A DNA stretch of 57,147 nucleotides. Origin: Candidatus Poribacteria bacterium. Lineage in GTDB: Bacteria; Poribacteria; WGA-4E; WGA-3G. The stretch is from contig PYJC01000178.1 in NCBI GenBank assembly GCA_003635255.1, forward strand, positions 2,194 through 59,340, in the 5' to 3' direction. This document shows positions 16,575 to 23,938 of the stretch, piece by piece. A model generated the notes under the pieces. It was not told the origin of the DNA, ran no database searches, and saw nothing but the letters and a program-made list of their open reading frames with translations. Each line of letters starts with the position of its first letter. The stretch's first letter is position 1. Made by a program: the position numbers and the translations under genes.

Positions 16575-17399
16575 TTAGAAAAACGGGTTGTGTCGTTTCT
16601 CCTCACCTACAGTGGTCGAAGGACCGTGTCCCGGAAAAAGCCTGATTGTATCTGGAAGTGACAATAAATTGTCACGAACGCTCTCAATTTCATCCTGATA
16701 GGAGATGTTAGGTCCACCGACGGAACCGGCGAAGATCGCATCGCCGACGAATGCTACGTCCTGTGCAATGAAACTACATCCACCGGGTGTATGCCCGGGT
16801 GTATTAACAACGGTTACCGTCAGTTCACCAACGGAGAGGACATCACCGTGTGCGACTTCACGCAATGTGTTGCTGCTCTGCGGTTGCGGTTCGTTCTTAT
16901 GGATATAAGTCTCACATCCGGTTGCGGTTTGAAGTTTCGGTAATCCATTGGTATGATCGCCATGGGAATGCGTCAGCAGAATCGCAGTCGGATTCACATT
17001 GCGAGCGTCGAGTTGTTCTAAGATGAGGTCTGGATGCGCGGCAGTATCGATAATCGCAGCAGCGTTGGTCGCTTTACAGATCAAGAGATAAGCATTGACG
17101 GGCCACCCTCCGACGGGTGCACTAATTGTAATAACTTCAAGATTTGCGTCGCTACGCTGCGGGGGTTCAGGTTCCCACTGCTCTGTTGCAATATCCAGTA
17201 GCTTGGCACCATCCAAATTTAGGATTTCTGCGAGACGAAAAACTTGCGTTTCTGTCGGTTTTAAGGTATACTGTTCCATACGCGCGAGTTCTGCTTCTGT
17301 AATCCCCGCAGCGGTTGCGATTTCGCTTTGAGACAGGTTCTGCCCGCGTCGGGCTTTGCCGATAATATCACCAAATTCATCTTCAAGTGCGTATGCCAT
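16575..17399 (-). CDS. HTH-metallo-beta-lactamase fusion hydrolase
   Basis: Cytoplasmic protein of 274 residues joining two domains. Residues 8-72 form an XRE-type helix-turn-helix (NLSQSEIATAAGITEAELARMEQ). Residues 85-274 are a metallo-beta-lactamase fold with the zinc motif THSHGDH (His144, His146, Asp148, His149), the later ligand in NTPGHTPGG, an Asp in GDAIFAGS and a final His in FPGHGP, as in glyoxalase II-like hydrolases. A DNA-binding module on such a hydrolase suggests that it regulates transcription in response to its substrate, a thioester or similar; this is inference. AAGGAG precedes the ATG. Confidence 0.85.
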   Translation of the reverse strand: MAYALEDEFGDIIGKARRGQNLSQSEIATAAGITEAELARMEQYTLKPTETQVFRLAEILNLDGAKLLDIATEQWEPEPPQRSDANLEVITISAPVGGWPVNAYLLICKATNAAAIIDTAAHPDLILEQLDARNVNPTAILLTHSHGDHTNGLPKLQTATGCETYIHKNEPQPQSSNTLREVAHGDVLSVGELTVTVVNTPGHTPGGCSFIAQDVAFVGDAIFAGSVGGPNISYQDEIESVRDNLLSLPDTIRLFPGHGPSTTVGEEKRHNPFF

Positions 17400-17434
17400 G
17401 GTGGTGTTCTCCTTAACTTTTTCGTTTAAGGAAC

Positions 17435-17463
17435 ATTATAGCAAATAGTTCGGTGTAATACAA
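17435..17463 (-). promoter_or_regulatory. Sigma-70 promoter of the HTH-MBL gene
   Basis: On the minus strand TTGTAT (17458-17463), a 17-base spacer and TATAAT (17435-17440). It is 36 bases before the ATG of the HTH-MBL gene and in the divergent gap with the first Uma2 gene, so the HTH-MBL protein could control both directions. Confidence 0.65.
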
Positions 17464-17499
17464 TTGAAAATGGGGAGCATCAAAAACGGAGGAATTCTG

Positions 17500-18072
17500 A
17501 TGGGCATTCCAAAAAATGGTTATGAACAAGCGGCAATATCCCTCGCACCACTGGAAACTGATATGACGTTAGAAGAGTTTCTTCAGAGCGATTTAGAGGG
17601 ATATGAATACGTGAAAGGAAAGTTAATACCGATGGCACCTCCGACAATGGAGCACGGTGAAATAAGCATGAGCCTTAGTTTACTGTTAGGTGTTTATATT
17701 CGTGAAAATGGGTTGGGACGTTTGTATCCGGCAGATACAGACTTTAAACTGGGGGAACGATTGGTTAAACCAGATATTGCCTTTGTTTCTACAGCGAGAT
17801 TGCCTGAGAACAAGCGTCAAGCATCCCCTGTCGCACCGGATCTAGCGGTTGAAGTCGTTTCACCCACTGATATTCAGTATCGTGTTATTGAAAAGGCTTT
17901 CGCCTATCTGGACGCGGGTACCCGGCTTGTCTGGGTGATTGAACCTGTCGCAAAAACCGTGATGGTGTATCGTTCTCAAACAGACATCAAAACACTCACC
18001 TACGAGGATACACTCACTGGTGAAGATGTCATCGAAGGATTTTCATGTCAAGTTTCACAACTTTTTGAATAG
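17500..18072 (+). CDS. Uma2 family endonuclease (tandem copy 1)
   Basis: Uma2 protein of 190 residues, a PD-(D/E)XK-type nuclease fold of unknown biological role that is abundant in cyanobacteria and some uncultivated phyla. Visible family features are MTLEEFLQSDLEGYEYVKGKLIPM, KPDIAF (metal-binding Asp), PDLAVEVVSPTD (Glu of the active site) and EKAFAYLDAGTRLVWVI. The frame is open from a TTG at 17464, but the ATG at 17500 has GGAGG seven bases before it and gives a length close to its paralogues. It heads a block of three tandem Uma2 genes, with 41-bp gaps between their reading frames. Confidence 0.9.
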   Translation: MGIPKNGYEQAAISLAPLETDMTLEEFLQSDLEGYEYVKGKLIPMAPPTMEHGEISMSLSLLLGVYIRENGLGRLYPADTDFKLGERLVKPDIAFVSTARLPENKRQASPVAPDLAVEVVSPTDIQYRVIEKAFAYLDAGTRLVWVIEPVAKTVMVYRSQTDIKTLTYEDTLTGEDVIEGFSCQVSQLFE

Positions 18073-18134
18073 ATAGTATTGAAACAAGGTCAACGAATTG
18101 CGGAGGAATGAAAATGAGACAACAAGACGCTCGT
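18046..18134 (+). repeat. 89-bp direct repeat spanning a Uma2 gene junction (copy 1)
   Basis: The last 27 bases of Uma2 copy 1, the whole spacer and the first codons of copy 2 are repeated almost unchanged at 18654-18741 (one-base indel in the spacer plus very few differences). It records the duplication that made copies 2 and 3. Confidence 0.8.
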
Positions 18135-18680
18135 AGCATCACCCAAGAGACACTTCCACCTCCAAAGAAAATGACGCTTGAAGAATTTCTTGAGAGTGAT
18201 TTAGAAGGATACGAGTACGTGAAGGGAGAACTTATACCGATGCCAGCTGCATCATGGAAACATGGAATAGTCAGCGCGAGGATTTTTTTGTGCTTAGGTT
18301 TGTATGTGCGTGAAAATCAACTCGGCGAGGTAGTTACCCCGGACACGGGCTTTCAAGTCGGCGAGCGCGTCCTGAAACCGGATGTTGCCTTCCTTTCAAC
18401 AGCGCATCTGCCTGACGATACGAGCAGAGCATCTCCATTACCACCAGACCTTGCCGTGGAGGTCGTTTCACCATCAGATGTTTTCCGACGTGTGATTGAA
18501 AAAGCGTTCGCTTACCTTGAAGCTGGTACACAGATGGTTTGGATTGTCGAACCTACTTCACAAACGGTACGCGTGTATCGATCTGAAATGCCTATCCGGG
18601 TATTAGGAATTAACGACACGCTTACGGGTGAAGATGTTGTCGAAGGGTTTTCGTGTCAAGTTTCACAACTTTTTGAATAG
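18114..18680 (+). CDS. Uma2 family endonuclease (tandem copy 2)
   Basis: Uma2-family PD-(D/E)XK protein of 188 residues. It has the same skeleton as copy 1: KKMTLEEFLESDLEGYEYVK, KPDVAF, PDLAVEVVSPSD, EKAFAYLEAG. Two in-frame ATGs lie six bases apart; the second, at 18114, has GGAGG at seven bases while the first is only one base from it, so the second is chosen. The first 30 or so codons after the leader and the last 15 are nearly identical in DNA to copy 3, while the middle (around residues 50-115 and 150-170) has diverged strongly. Confidence 0.9.
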   Translation: MRQQDARSITQETLPPPKKMTLEEFLESDLEGYEYVKGELIPMPAASWKHGIVSARIFLCLGLYVRENQLGEVVTPDTGFQVGERVLKPDVAFLSTAHLPDDTSRASPLPPDLAVEVVSPSDVFRRVIEKAFAYLEAGTQMVWIVEPTSQTVRVYRSEMPIRVLGINDTLTGEDVVEGFSCQVSQLFE

Positions 18681-18741
18681 ATAGTATTGAAACAAGGTAA
18701 CGAATTGCGGAGGAATGAAAATGAGACAACAAGACGCTCGT
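18654..18741 (+). repeat. 88-bp direct repeat spanning a Uma2 gene junction (copy 2)
   Basis: Counterpart of the repeat at 18046-18134, covering the end of Uma2 copy 2, the spacer with its GGAGG and the start of copy 3. The spacer lacks one C relative to the first copy. Confidence 0.8.
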
Positions 18742-19287
18742 GAAGTCACTCAAGAGACACTTCCACCTCCAAAGAAAATGACGCTTGAAGAATTTCTTGA
18801 GAGTGATTTAGAAGGATATGAATACGTGAAAGGAGAATTAATACCGATGCCACCCACATCAGGGGCACACGGCGAAATTAGTTCTAATATACACTGGTAC
18901 CTATACTCACACGTTCGCGCGAATCAACTGGGGCGTGTGTATATAGCCGACACCGGTTTCCAGGTTGGTGAACGGGTGTTGATGCCCGATATCGCGTTTG
19001 TTTCTACAGCAAGACTGCCTGATGACAGGCAAAAAGCGTTCTCCATACCACCGGACCTGGCGGTGGAGGTCGTTTCTCGGACAGACATATTGCATCGTGT
19101 TGAGGAAAAGGCATTTGCGTACCTGGAAGCAGGCACCCGGATGGTCTGGGTGCTCAAGCCTGTATCGGAGACGGTAATGGTCTATCGTTCTAAAACAGAC
19201 ATCAGGGTACTGACCTGTGAAGATACACTCACGGGTGAAGATGTCGTTGAAGGCTTTTCGTGTCAAGTCGCACAACTTTTTGAATAA
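18721..19287 (+). CDS. Uma2 family endonuclease (tandem copy 3)
   Basis: Third tandem Uma2 gene, 188 residues, with the ATG chosen seven bases after GGAGG as in copy 2. Active-site motifs are MPDIAF and PDLAVEVVSRTD; the Pro normally after the Ser of this motif is replaced here (SRT instead of SPT), the only visible departure. The N-terminal 38 and C-terminal 15 residues nearly match copy 2, but the central nuclease region differs. The stop codon is followed directly by the Shine-Dalgarno (AAGGAG) of the isomerase gene, so that gene may be read on the same transcript. Confidence 0.9.
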   Translation: MRQQDAREVTQETLPPPKKMTLEEFLESDLEGYEYVKGELIPMPPTSGAHGEISSNIHWYLYSHVRANQLGRVYIADTGFQVGERVLMPDIAFVSTARLPDDRQKAFSIPPDLAVEVVSRTDILHRVEEKAFAYLEAGTRMVWVLKPVSETVMVYRSKTDIRVLTCEDTLTGEDVVEGFSCQVAQLFE

Positions 19288-19296
19288 GGAGATTTT

Positions 19297-20055
19297 ATGA
19301 AGCTTGGTTTAGTTACGTATAATATGGCAAAAGATTGGGATATTCCAACAATCATTGAACACTGTGTGGAGACAGGATTTAAGGGTGTGGAATTGCGGAC
19401 AACGCATACACACGGTGTTGAGGTTGAACTCTCTGCAAGTGAACGCGCAGCAGTAAAACAACAATTCGACGATTCCCCGATTGAGATTGCTGGCTTGGGT
19501 TCAGCGTTTGACTATCATGCCGTGGATCAAGCGGCTGTTCGCGAAAATATTGAAGGAACAAAAGTATACTCTCAACTCGCAGCGGATGTCGGTGCTCCCG
19601 GTGTGAAAGTGCGTCCGAATGGGTTACCTGATGAAGTTCCGGTCGAAAAAACGCTGGAACAGATCGGGTTGGCGTTGCGAGAGTGTGGTGAATTTGCTGC
19701 GGACCTCGGTGTCCAGATTCGGTTGGAAGTGCACGGCGGTGGCACCTCCGAACTCCGACATATCCGCACGATTATTGATGTCGCTGATCACGATAATGTT
19801 TATGTCTGCTGGAATTCTAATTTCGGTGAAGTGGAAAATGGGTCCATCGAAAAGAACTTTGACCTCGTAAAAGGTAGAATCGGTTTGGTACATATTACGG
19901 AACTGCATCGGCGTGAGTATCCGTGGCGGGAACTCTTTACGTCTCTGAAAGCGTCTGGCTATACAGGTTACACCCTTGCAGAAATCGCGGGAAGCTCTGA
20001 TCCTGTGCGCGTGATGAATTTTTATCGAGCATTGTGGGAAGAATTAACAAGTTGA
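19297..20055 (+). CDS. Sugar phosphate isomerase/epimerase (AP endonuclease 2-like TIM barrel)
   Basis: TIM-barrel protein of 252 residues of the xylose isomerase-like/AP endonuclease 2 family. The barrel begins MKLGLVTYNMAKDWD, with GFKGVELRTTH, metal-ligand candidates in RLEVHGGG (Glu and His), VCWNSNFGE and the terminal YTLAEIAGS. These enzymes isomerise or epimerise sugars and inositols, or open inosose rings, in the cytosol; the substrate is not evident. AAGGAG lies directly before the ATG, nine bases after the Uma2 stop. The TGA stop at 20053-20055 is part of the TTGAC that begins a mobile element. Confidence 0.85.
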   Translation: MKLGLVTYNMAKDWDIPTIIEHCVETGFKGVELRTTHTHGVEVELSASERAAVKQQFDDSPIEIAGLGSAFDYHAVDQAAVRENIEGTKVYSQLAADVGAPGVKVRPNGLPDEVPVEKTLEQIGLALRECGEFAADLGVQIRLEVHGGGTSELRHIRTIIDVADHDNVYVCWNSNFGEVENGSIEKNFDLVKGRIGLVHITELHRREYPWRELFTSLKASGYTGYTLAEIAGSSDPVRVMNFYRALWEELTS

Positions 20056-20467
20056 CATACTCCCCCCGCTAAAGCAGGGGGATTCTTAGAAAGAAACACC
20101 CCGAGCGGGGCAGATCGTGCTATCAACGACCACCGCTTGCGATATGCAAGTCTTCTGTAGCCTCCTGCAACAGTTAATGCCCTAACTGCGGACTCTAAAG
20201 CACCTTACGAAAAGTTTTGAGTCGCTGATTTCAAATGGAATGCACCTTAAAGTGTCTTTTCCTACTAACGACTGTCAAGCATATTTTAGATATTTATGAG
20301 GTGTATGGCTTTTACGTAGTTGTCTGAATATCAAGCAATATACCAGTGCATCAACTCACAACCCATGCCGATTACAAGAAGTATTCTATCACAAACAACT
20401 ATATCGATCAACAAAATTTAAATGCATTTTCTACATCTCCAAGCTAAAGCATGGAGTTTTGAAAATG
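20052..20467 (+). mobile_element. Non-autonomous IS200/IS605-like element (copy B)
   Basis: A segment of about 415 bp with no transposase gene. It begins TTGACATACTC at the isomerase stop codon, followed by a CCCCCGCT/AGCAGGGGG hairpin and GATTCT. It ends with a nested hairpin: a 7-bp outer stem CATTTTC/GAAAATG (20425-20431 with 20461-20467) around CTCCA/TGGAG. The same two-hairpin layout defines copy A, and the left end matches copy C at 57057. The interior is AT-rich without coding capacity and could include a structured RNA. The right boundary is estimated from the outer stem. Confidence 0.6.
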
Positions 20468-21057
20468 AAGAGAATGATAAGATGTACTGGACCGTCTGGA
20501 ACGCTACGCCGAATAAGATTCAACGTGCCAACCTTGATGGTTCAGCTATTGAAGACATCATCACCGACTTGAAAAGTCCACGTGGCATCGCCTTGGACGT
20601 TCCCAACGGGAAAATGTACTGGGCAGACCTTGGTGCCGGTAAGATTCAACGTGCGAATCTCGATGGTTCAGATGTTGAAGACATCATCACTGGTTTACTG
20701 GGTCCAAACGGTATCGCTCTGGACTCAGATGGAAATAAAATTTATTGGGCAGATGAGTTCAGTGGTAAAATTCAGTGTGCGAATCTCAATGGTTCAAATC
20801 TCAAGACTCTCTTCGTTAGATATGGTAAACTTATCGGTACTGCTATAAATATTCCCTTAGATATTTTAGATCTAAAAATATATTATGCGAATAGTCCGAT
20901 CGGTATTGTCTTAGATACTTCGGGCAGAAAAATATATTGGACAACTCCACATAGATATAAAATTCAGCGTGCCAACCTCGATGGTTCAAACATTGAAGAT
21001 GTCGTCACCGACAGTATACTAACTATCGGCATTGCGTTGTCTACCTCGTCACAGTAG
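20422..21057 (+). CDS. YWTD-repeat six-bladed beta-propeller fragment
   Basis: Open frame of 211 residues containing LDL-receptor-class-B-type YWTD repeats (KMYWTVW, KMYWADLGAGKIQRANLDG, KIYWADEFSGKIQCANLNG, KIYWTTPHRYKIQRANLDG). About four to five blades are present, whereas a closed propeller needs six, and there is no signal peptide. The first 15 residues are translated from the right-end hairpin of the mobile element, so the original N-terminus seems to have been lost or replaced on insertion. It is probably a gene remnant; expression from the new ATG is possible but no Shine-Dalgarno is seen. Confidence 0.6.
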   Translation: MHFLHLQAKAWSFENEENDKMYWTVWNATPNKIQRANLDGSAIEDIITDLKSPRGIALDVPNGKMYWADLGAGKIQRANLDGSDVEDIITGLLGPNGIALDSDGNKIYWADEFSGKIQCANLNGSNLKTLFVRYGKLIGTAINIPLDILDLKIYYANSPIGIVLDTSGRKIYWTTPHRYKIQRANLDGSNIEDVVTDSILTIGIALSTSSQ

Positions 21058-21107
21058 CAGTGGAAAACGTGGCTGTCTATACCGTGGATAGCATTCGCCA
21101 ATCAATT

Positions 21108-21479
21108 TCAGCCACCCCGGATCGCAGCGATGGTTAGACAACTCCACCCCACAATAAATGCTAACCCACCGATGGGTGTAATCGCACCGAGCCATCGGAT
21201 CCCCGTAAGACTCAGCACATAAAGACTCCCCGAAAAGATGAGGATGCCAGCGAAAAAACACCACCCCGATGCAGCCGTGAGTTGGTTCTGCCATTGTGAG
21301 ACCGCCCACGCTGCAGCGAGCAGTCCGAGACTGTGGTACATCTGATATCTTACTGCTACTTCAAACGTCTCAAGCATCTCCGCCGAGATTTTTGATTTAA
21401 GTGTATGCGCCCCAAACGCCCCAAAAACAACTCCAAGCAGGCTTAAACCTGAACCGAGTGCGAAAAATAGATTTTGCAT
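21108..21479 (-). CDS. DUF423 family membrane protein
   Basis: Small membrane protein of 123 residues with four hydrophobic helices. It matches the DUF423/YgdD family pattern: GSGLSLLGVVFGAFGAHTLK, VRYQMYHSLGLL, FFAGILIFSGSLYVLSLTGIRWLGAITPIGGLAFIVGW. Length and topology are normal for the family, whose function is unknown. It is a lone leftward gene between the propeller fragment and the EF-G gene. Confidence 0.9.
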   Translation of the reverse strand: MQNLFFALGSGLSLLGVVFGAFGAHTLKSKISAEMLETFEVAVRYQMYHSLGLLAAAWAVSQWQNQLTAASGWCFFAGILIFSGSLYVLSLTGIRWLGAITPIGGLAFIVGWSCLTIAAIRGG

Positions 21480-21653
21480 AAGTGCTTCCTTTTTAATTGG
21501 CTGTCAGCCATCGGCGATCAGCAGTCAGCGATAGTCGATATGCTGCGCTTTTTGAACTCCGACTGTGATTCATGAACTGCTTCATTATAACTTAAATCAA
21601 ACATATCTTGTCAGATGTTTTTGCAGAAGAACGAGACTGAAATAAATATTTTC

Positions 21654-21682
21654 TTGACATTTTTGTTTCACCGTGTTAAGAT
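21654..21682 (+). promoter_or_regulatory. Sigma-70 promoter of the EF-G gene
   Basis: TTGACA at 21654-21659, a 17-base spacer and TAAGAT at 21677-21682. The downstream leader of about 60 bases contains AAAGGAG before the EF-G ATG at 21751. Confidence 0.7.
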
Positions 21683-21750
21683 GTAATTTTAACGGCATAG
21701 CTCGCTCTATTCCGTAGTGGTTAATAGTAAAAGGAGAAATTTTTGGACGT

Positions 21751-23823
21751 ATGAAACAATACAGAACCGACGAGATCCGGAACATTGCAATTATTGCACA
21801 TTCAGGAGCAGGCAAGACATCACTCGTTGAAGCGATGCTTTACAACGGTGGTGCAATTGAGCGTATGGGGGCTGTTGATAGTGGAACTTCTGCAGCTGAC
21901 TATGCCGCTGACGAGATAGAACGCAAAACCACCCTCAATTGTTCAGTCTGTATCGCAGAATGGGAAGGACACAAACTAAATCTGATTGATACCCCCGGCG
22001 CAGAAGATTTTTACGGGGACCTCTATAGTGTACTCCGAATCGTTGACGCGGTTGTCGTTGTCGTCGATGCGACAACTGGTGTTGAAGGTGGAACCGAAAA
22101 GGTATGGGAGGTAGCAGACACATACGGACTCCCACGTCTCATCTTTATCAACAAGATGGACAAAGAGAATGCCAGTTTTGAAAACACGCTTGCCAGCATT
22201 GAAGATATTTTAGAGACCCGGGCTGTCCCCGTTCAACTTCCGATTGGGAAAGAGGATAATTTTGCGGGCGTTGTTGATGTCGTACAGATGGCATCTTATT
22301 TGCAACCCGATGGCAACAAGCGCGCCGCGAAAGCGGAAATCCCCGCAGAATTGGAAGCACAGGCTGAAGAAACCCGCGAAGCACTCGTTGAAGTCGCAGC
22401 AGAAAGCGATGACGAACTCATTGAGAAGTTTTTTGAAGGCGAACTCACCGACGAAGAAATTCAGAACGGTTTACAACTCGGCATCTCTGAGAATCAGTTT
22501 GCCCCTGTACTCTGTGGTGCAGCCCTGAACAATATCGGCGTGCAGCAATTGATGGATACACTTATAAACGGATGCCCATCTCCGGTCGATGTCGGTGCGG
22601 TAAAAAGTGCCGAGAACGAAGAGGAGACCCGCGAACCGTTATCAGATGCACCTATGTCCGCCGTCGTTTTCAAAACGATCGCCGACCCGTTTGCTGGACA
22701 ATTGAGCTTCTTCCGCGTCTACTCTGGCATATTGCAAGGGGATTCCCAAGTCAGCAATTCGAAGCGTGGAGAGATTGAACGACTCGGCAAAACGACATTC
22801 ATGAATGGCAAGGATCCGATTAGTACACCACAGGTTGAAGCGGGTGATATCGGCGCGCTCACTAAACTTGCCGCAACCCAAACCGGCGATACACTCTGCG
22901 ACAGAGATGCACCTATCCAACTCGCAGGTATCGATTTCCCGAACTCGGTGCTCTCTTACGCGATCCACCCGACACGTGAAGGTGATGATGAAAAGTTGAT
23001 GACATCCCTGACCCGTATGTCTGAAGAGGATCCCGTATTTAGGATTGAACGTAACGAAATCACGAAGCAATTACTCGTCTCAGGACTTGGCGACCTGCAC
23101 ATTACCGTCAATCGCGAACGGATGGCAGATAAATTTGGCGTAGAAACAGATGTAGAACCGCCGAAAGTGCCGTATCGAGAAACAGTCCGTCGCAGTGTTC
23201 GCGACGTCCAAGGCAGACACAAACGTCAATCCGGCGGTAGGGGTCAGTTCGGTGATGTCACGATTAATCTCGCCCCCTTGCAACGCGGCGAGGGTTTTGA
23301 GTTTATTAACAACATCGTCGGTGGTGCGATCCCGCGTAACTATATTCCGGCTGTCGAAAAAGGCATCCGCGAGCGAATGGATAGAGGTTTACTGGCTGGC
23401 TTCCCAATCGTCGATATTCAAATCGATCTCTTTGATGGTAAATACCACCCTGTCGATTCTTCGGATATGGCGTTCCAGATCGCAGGTTCTATCGCCTTCG
23501 CTGCCGCTGCCGAACAAGCCGATGCATGTCTACTTGAACCGATCATGAACGTCACGATCACGGTTCCAGAACAGTTTATGGGGAACATTATCGGCGACCT
23601 GAACGGACGGCGCGGACAGGTGATGGGTGTCGAGCAGATAGGGAGAAAGCAGGCCATTCAGGCACACGTTCCGCTTTCGGAGATGCTCCGGTATTCGATT
23701 GATCTCAAGTCGATGACGAGTGCCCGTGGCAACTTTACGATGGAATTCTCGCACTACGACATCACACCAGACGATGTTGCGCAGAAGGTGATCACTGAAT
23801 CAAAAACTGAAGAGGAAGAGTAG
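21751..23823 (+). CDS. Elongation factor G-like GTPase (EF-G2 type)
   Basis: Translational GTPase of 690 residues with the complete EF-G domain order. The GTPase motifs are AHSGAGKT (16-23), DTPG (80-83) and NKMD (134-137). The domain IV signature HKRQSGGRGQFGDV and the domain V region (PLSEMLRYSIDLKSMTSARGNF) are present. It differs from housekeeping EF-G in that the catalytic His of DTPGHVDF is Ala84 (DTPGAEDF) and switch I reads EIERKTTLN rather than ERGITI. This places it with the EF-G2-like paralogues, whose role in translocation or ribosome rescue is uncertain. A canonical fusA is expected elsewhere in the genome. Confidence 0.88.
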   Translation: MKQYRTDEIRNIAIIAHSGAGKTSLVEAMLYNGGAIERMGAVDSGTSAADYAADEIERKTTLNCSVCIAEWEGHKLNLIDTPGAEDFYGDLYSVLRIVDAVVVVVDATTGVEGGTEKVWEVADTYGLPRLIFINKMDKENASFENTLASIEDILETRAVPVQLPIGKEDNFAGVVDVVQMASYLQPDGNKRAAKAEIPAELEAQAEETREALVEVAAESDDELIEKFFEGELTDEEIQNGLQLGISENQFAPVLCGAALNNIGVQQLMDTLINGCPSPVDVGAVKSAENEEETREPLSDAPMSAVVFKTIADPFAGQLSFFRVYSGILQGDSQVSNSKRGEIERLGKTTFMNGKDPISTPQVEAGDIGALTKLAATQTGDTLCDRDAPIQLAGIDFPNSVLSYAIHPTREGDDEKLMTSLTRMSEEDPVFRIERNEITKQLLVSGLGDLHITVNRERMADKFGVETDVEPPKVPYRETVRRSVRDVQGRHKRQSGGRGQFGDVTINLAPLQRGEGFEFINNIVGGAIPRNYIPAVEKGIRERMDRGLLAGFPIVDIQIDLFDGKYHPVDSSDMAFQIAGSIAFAAAAEQADACLLEPIMNVTITVPEQFMGNIIGDLNGRRGQVMGVEQIGRKQAIQAHVPLSEMLRYSIDLKSMTSARGNFTMEFSHYDITPDDVAQKVITESKTEEEE

Positions 23824-23871
23824 ATTCGCGTAAGTTCACGAAAATGCGCAAAGTGTGTACATAGAGAAAAT

Positions 23872-23908
23872 ATAAACCCGCTGTTGATTTTGCCAGCAGC
23901 GGGTTTAT
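23872..23908. terminator. Bidirectional terminator hairpin
   Basis: Perfect 12-bp inverted repeat ATAAACCCGCTG (23872-23883) and CAGCGGGTTTAT (23897-23908) between the convergent EF-G and aldehyde dehydrogenase genes. The stem is GC-rich with T/A flanks on both sides. Confidence 0.75.
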
Positions 23909-23938
23909 GCTTAAGATTAGGAAATCCAATATTTACAC

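Noticed and set aside
20056..20421. Possible tnpB or other protein inside element copy B
   Set aside because: No open frame of useful length in either strand; treated as a non-coding element.
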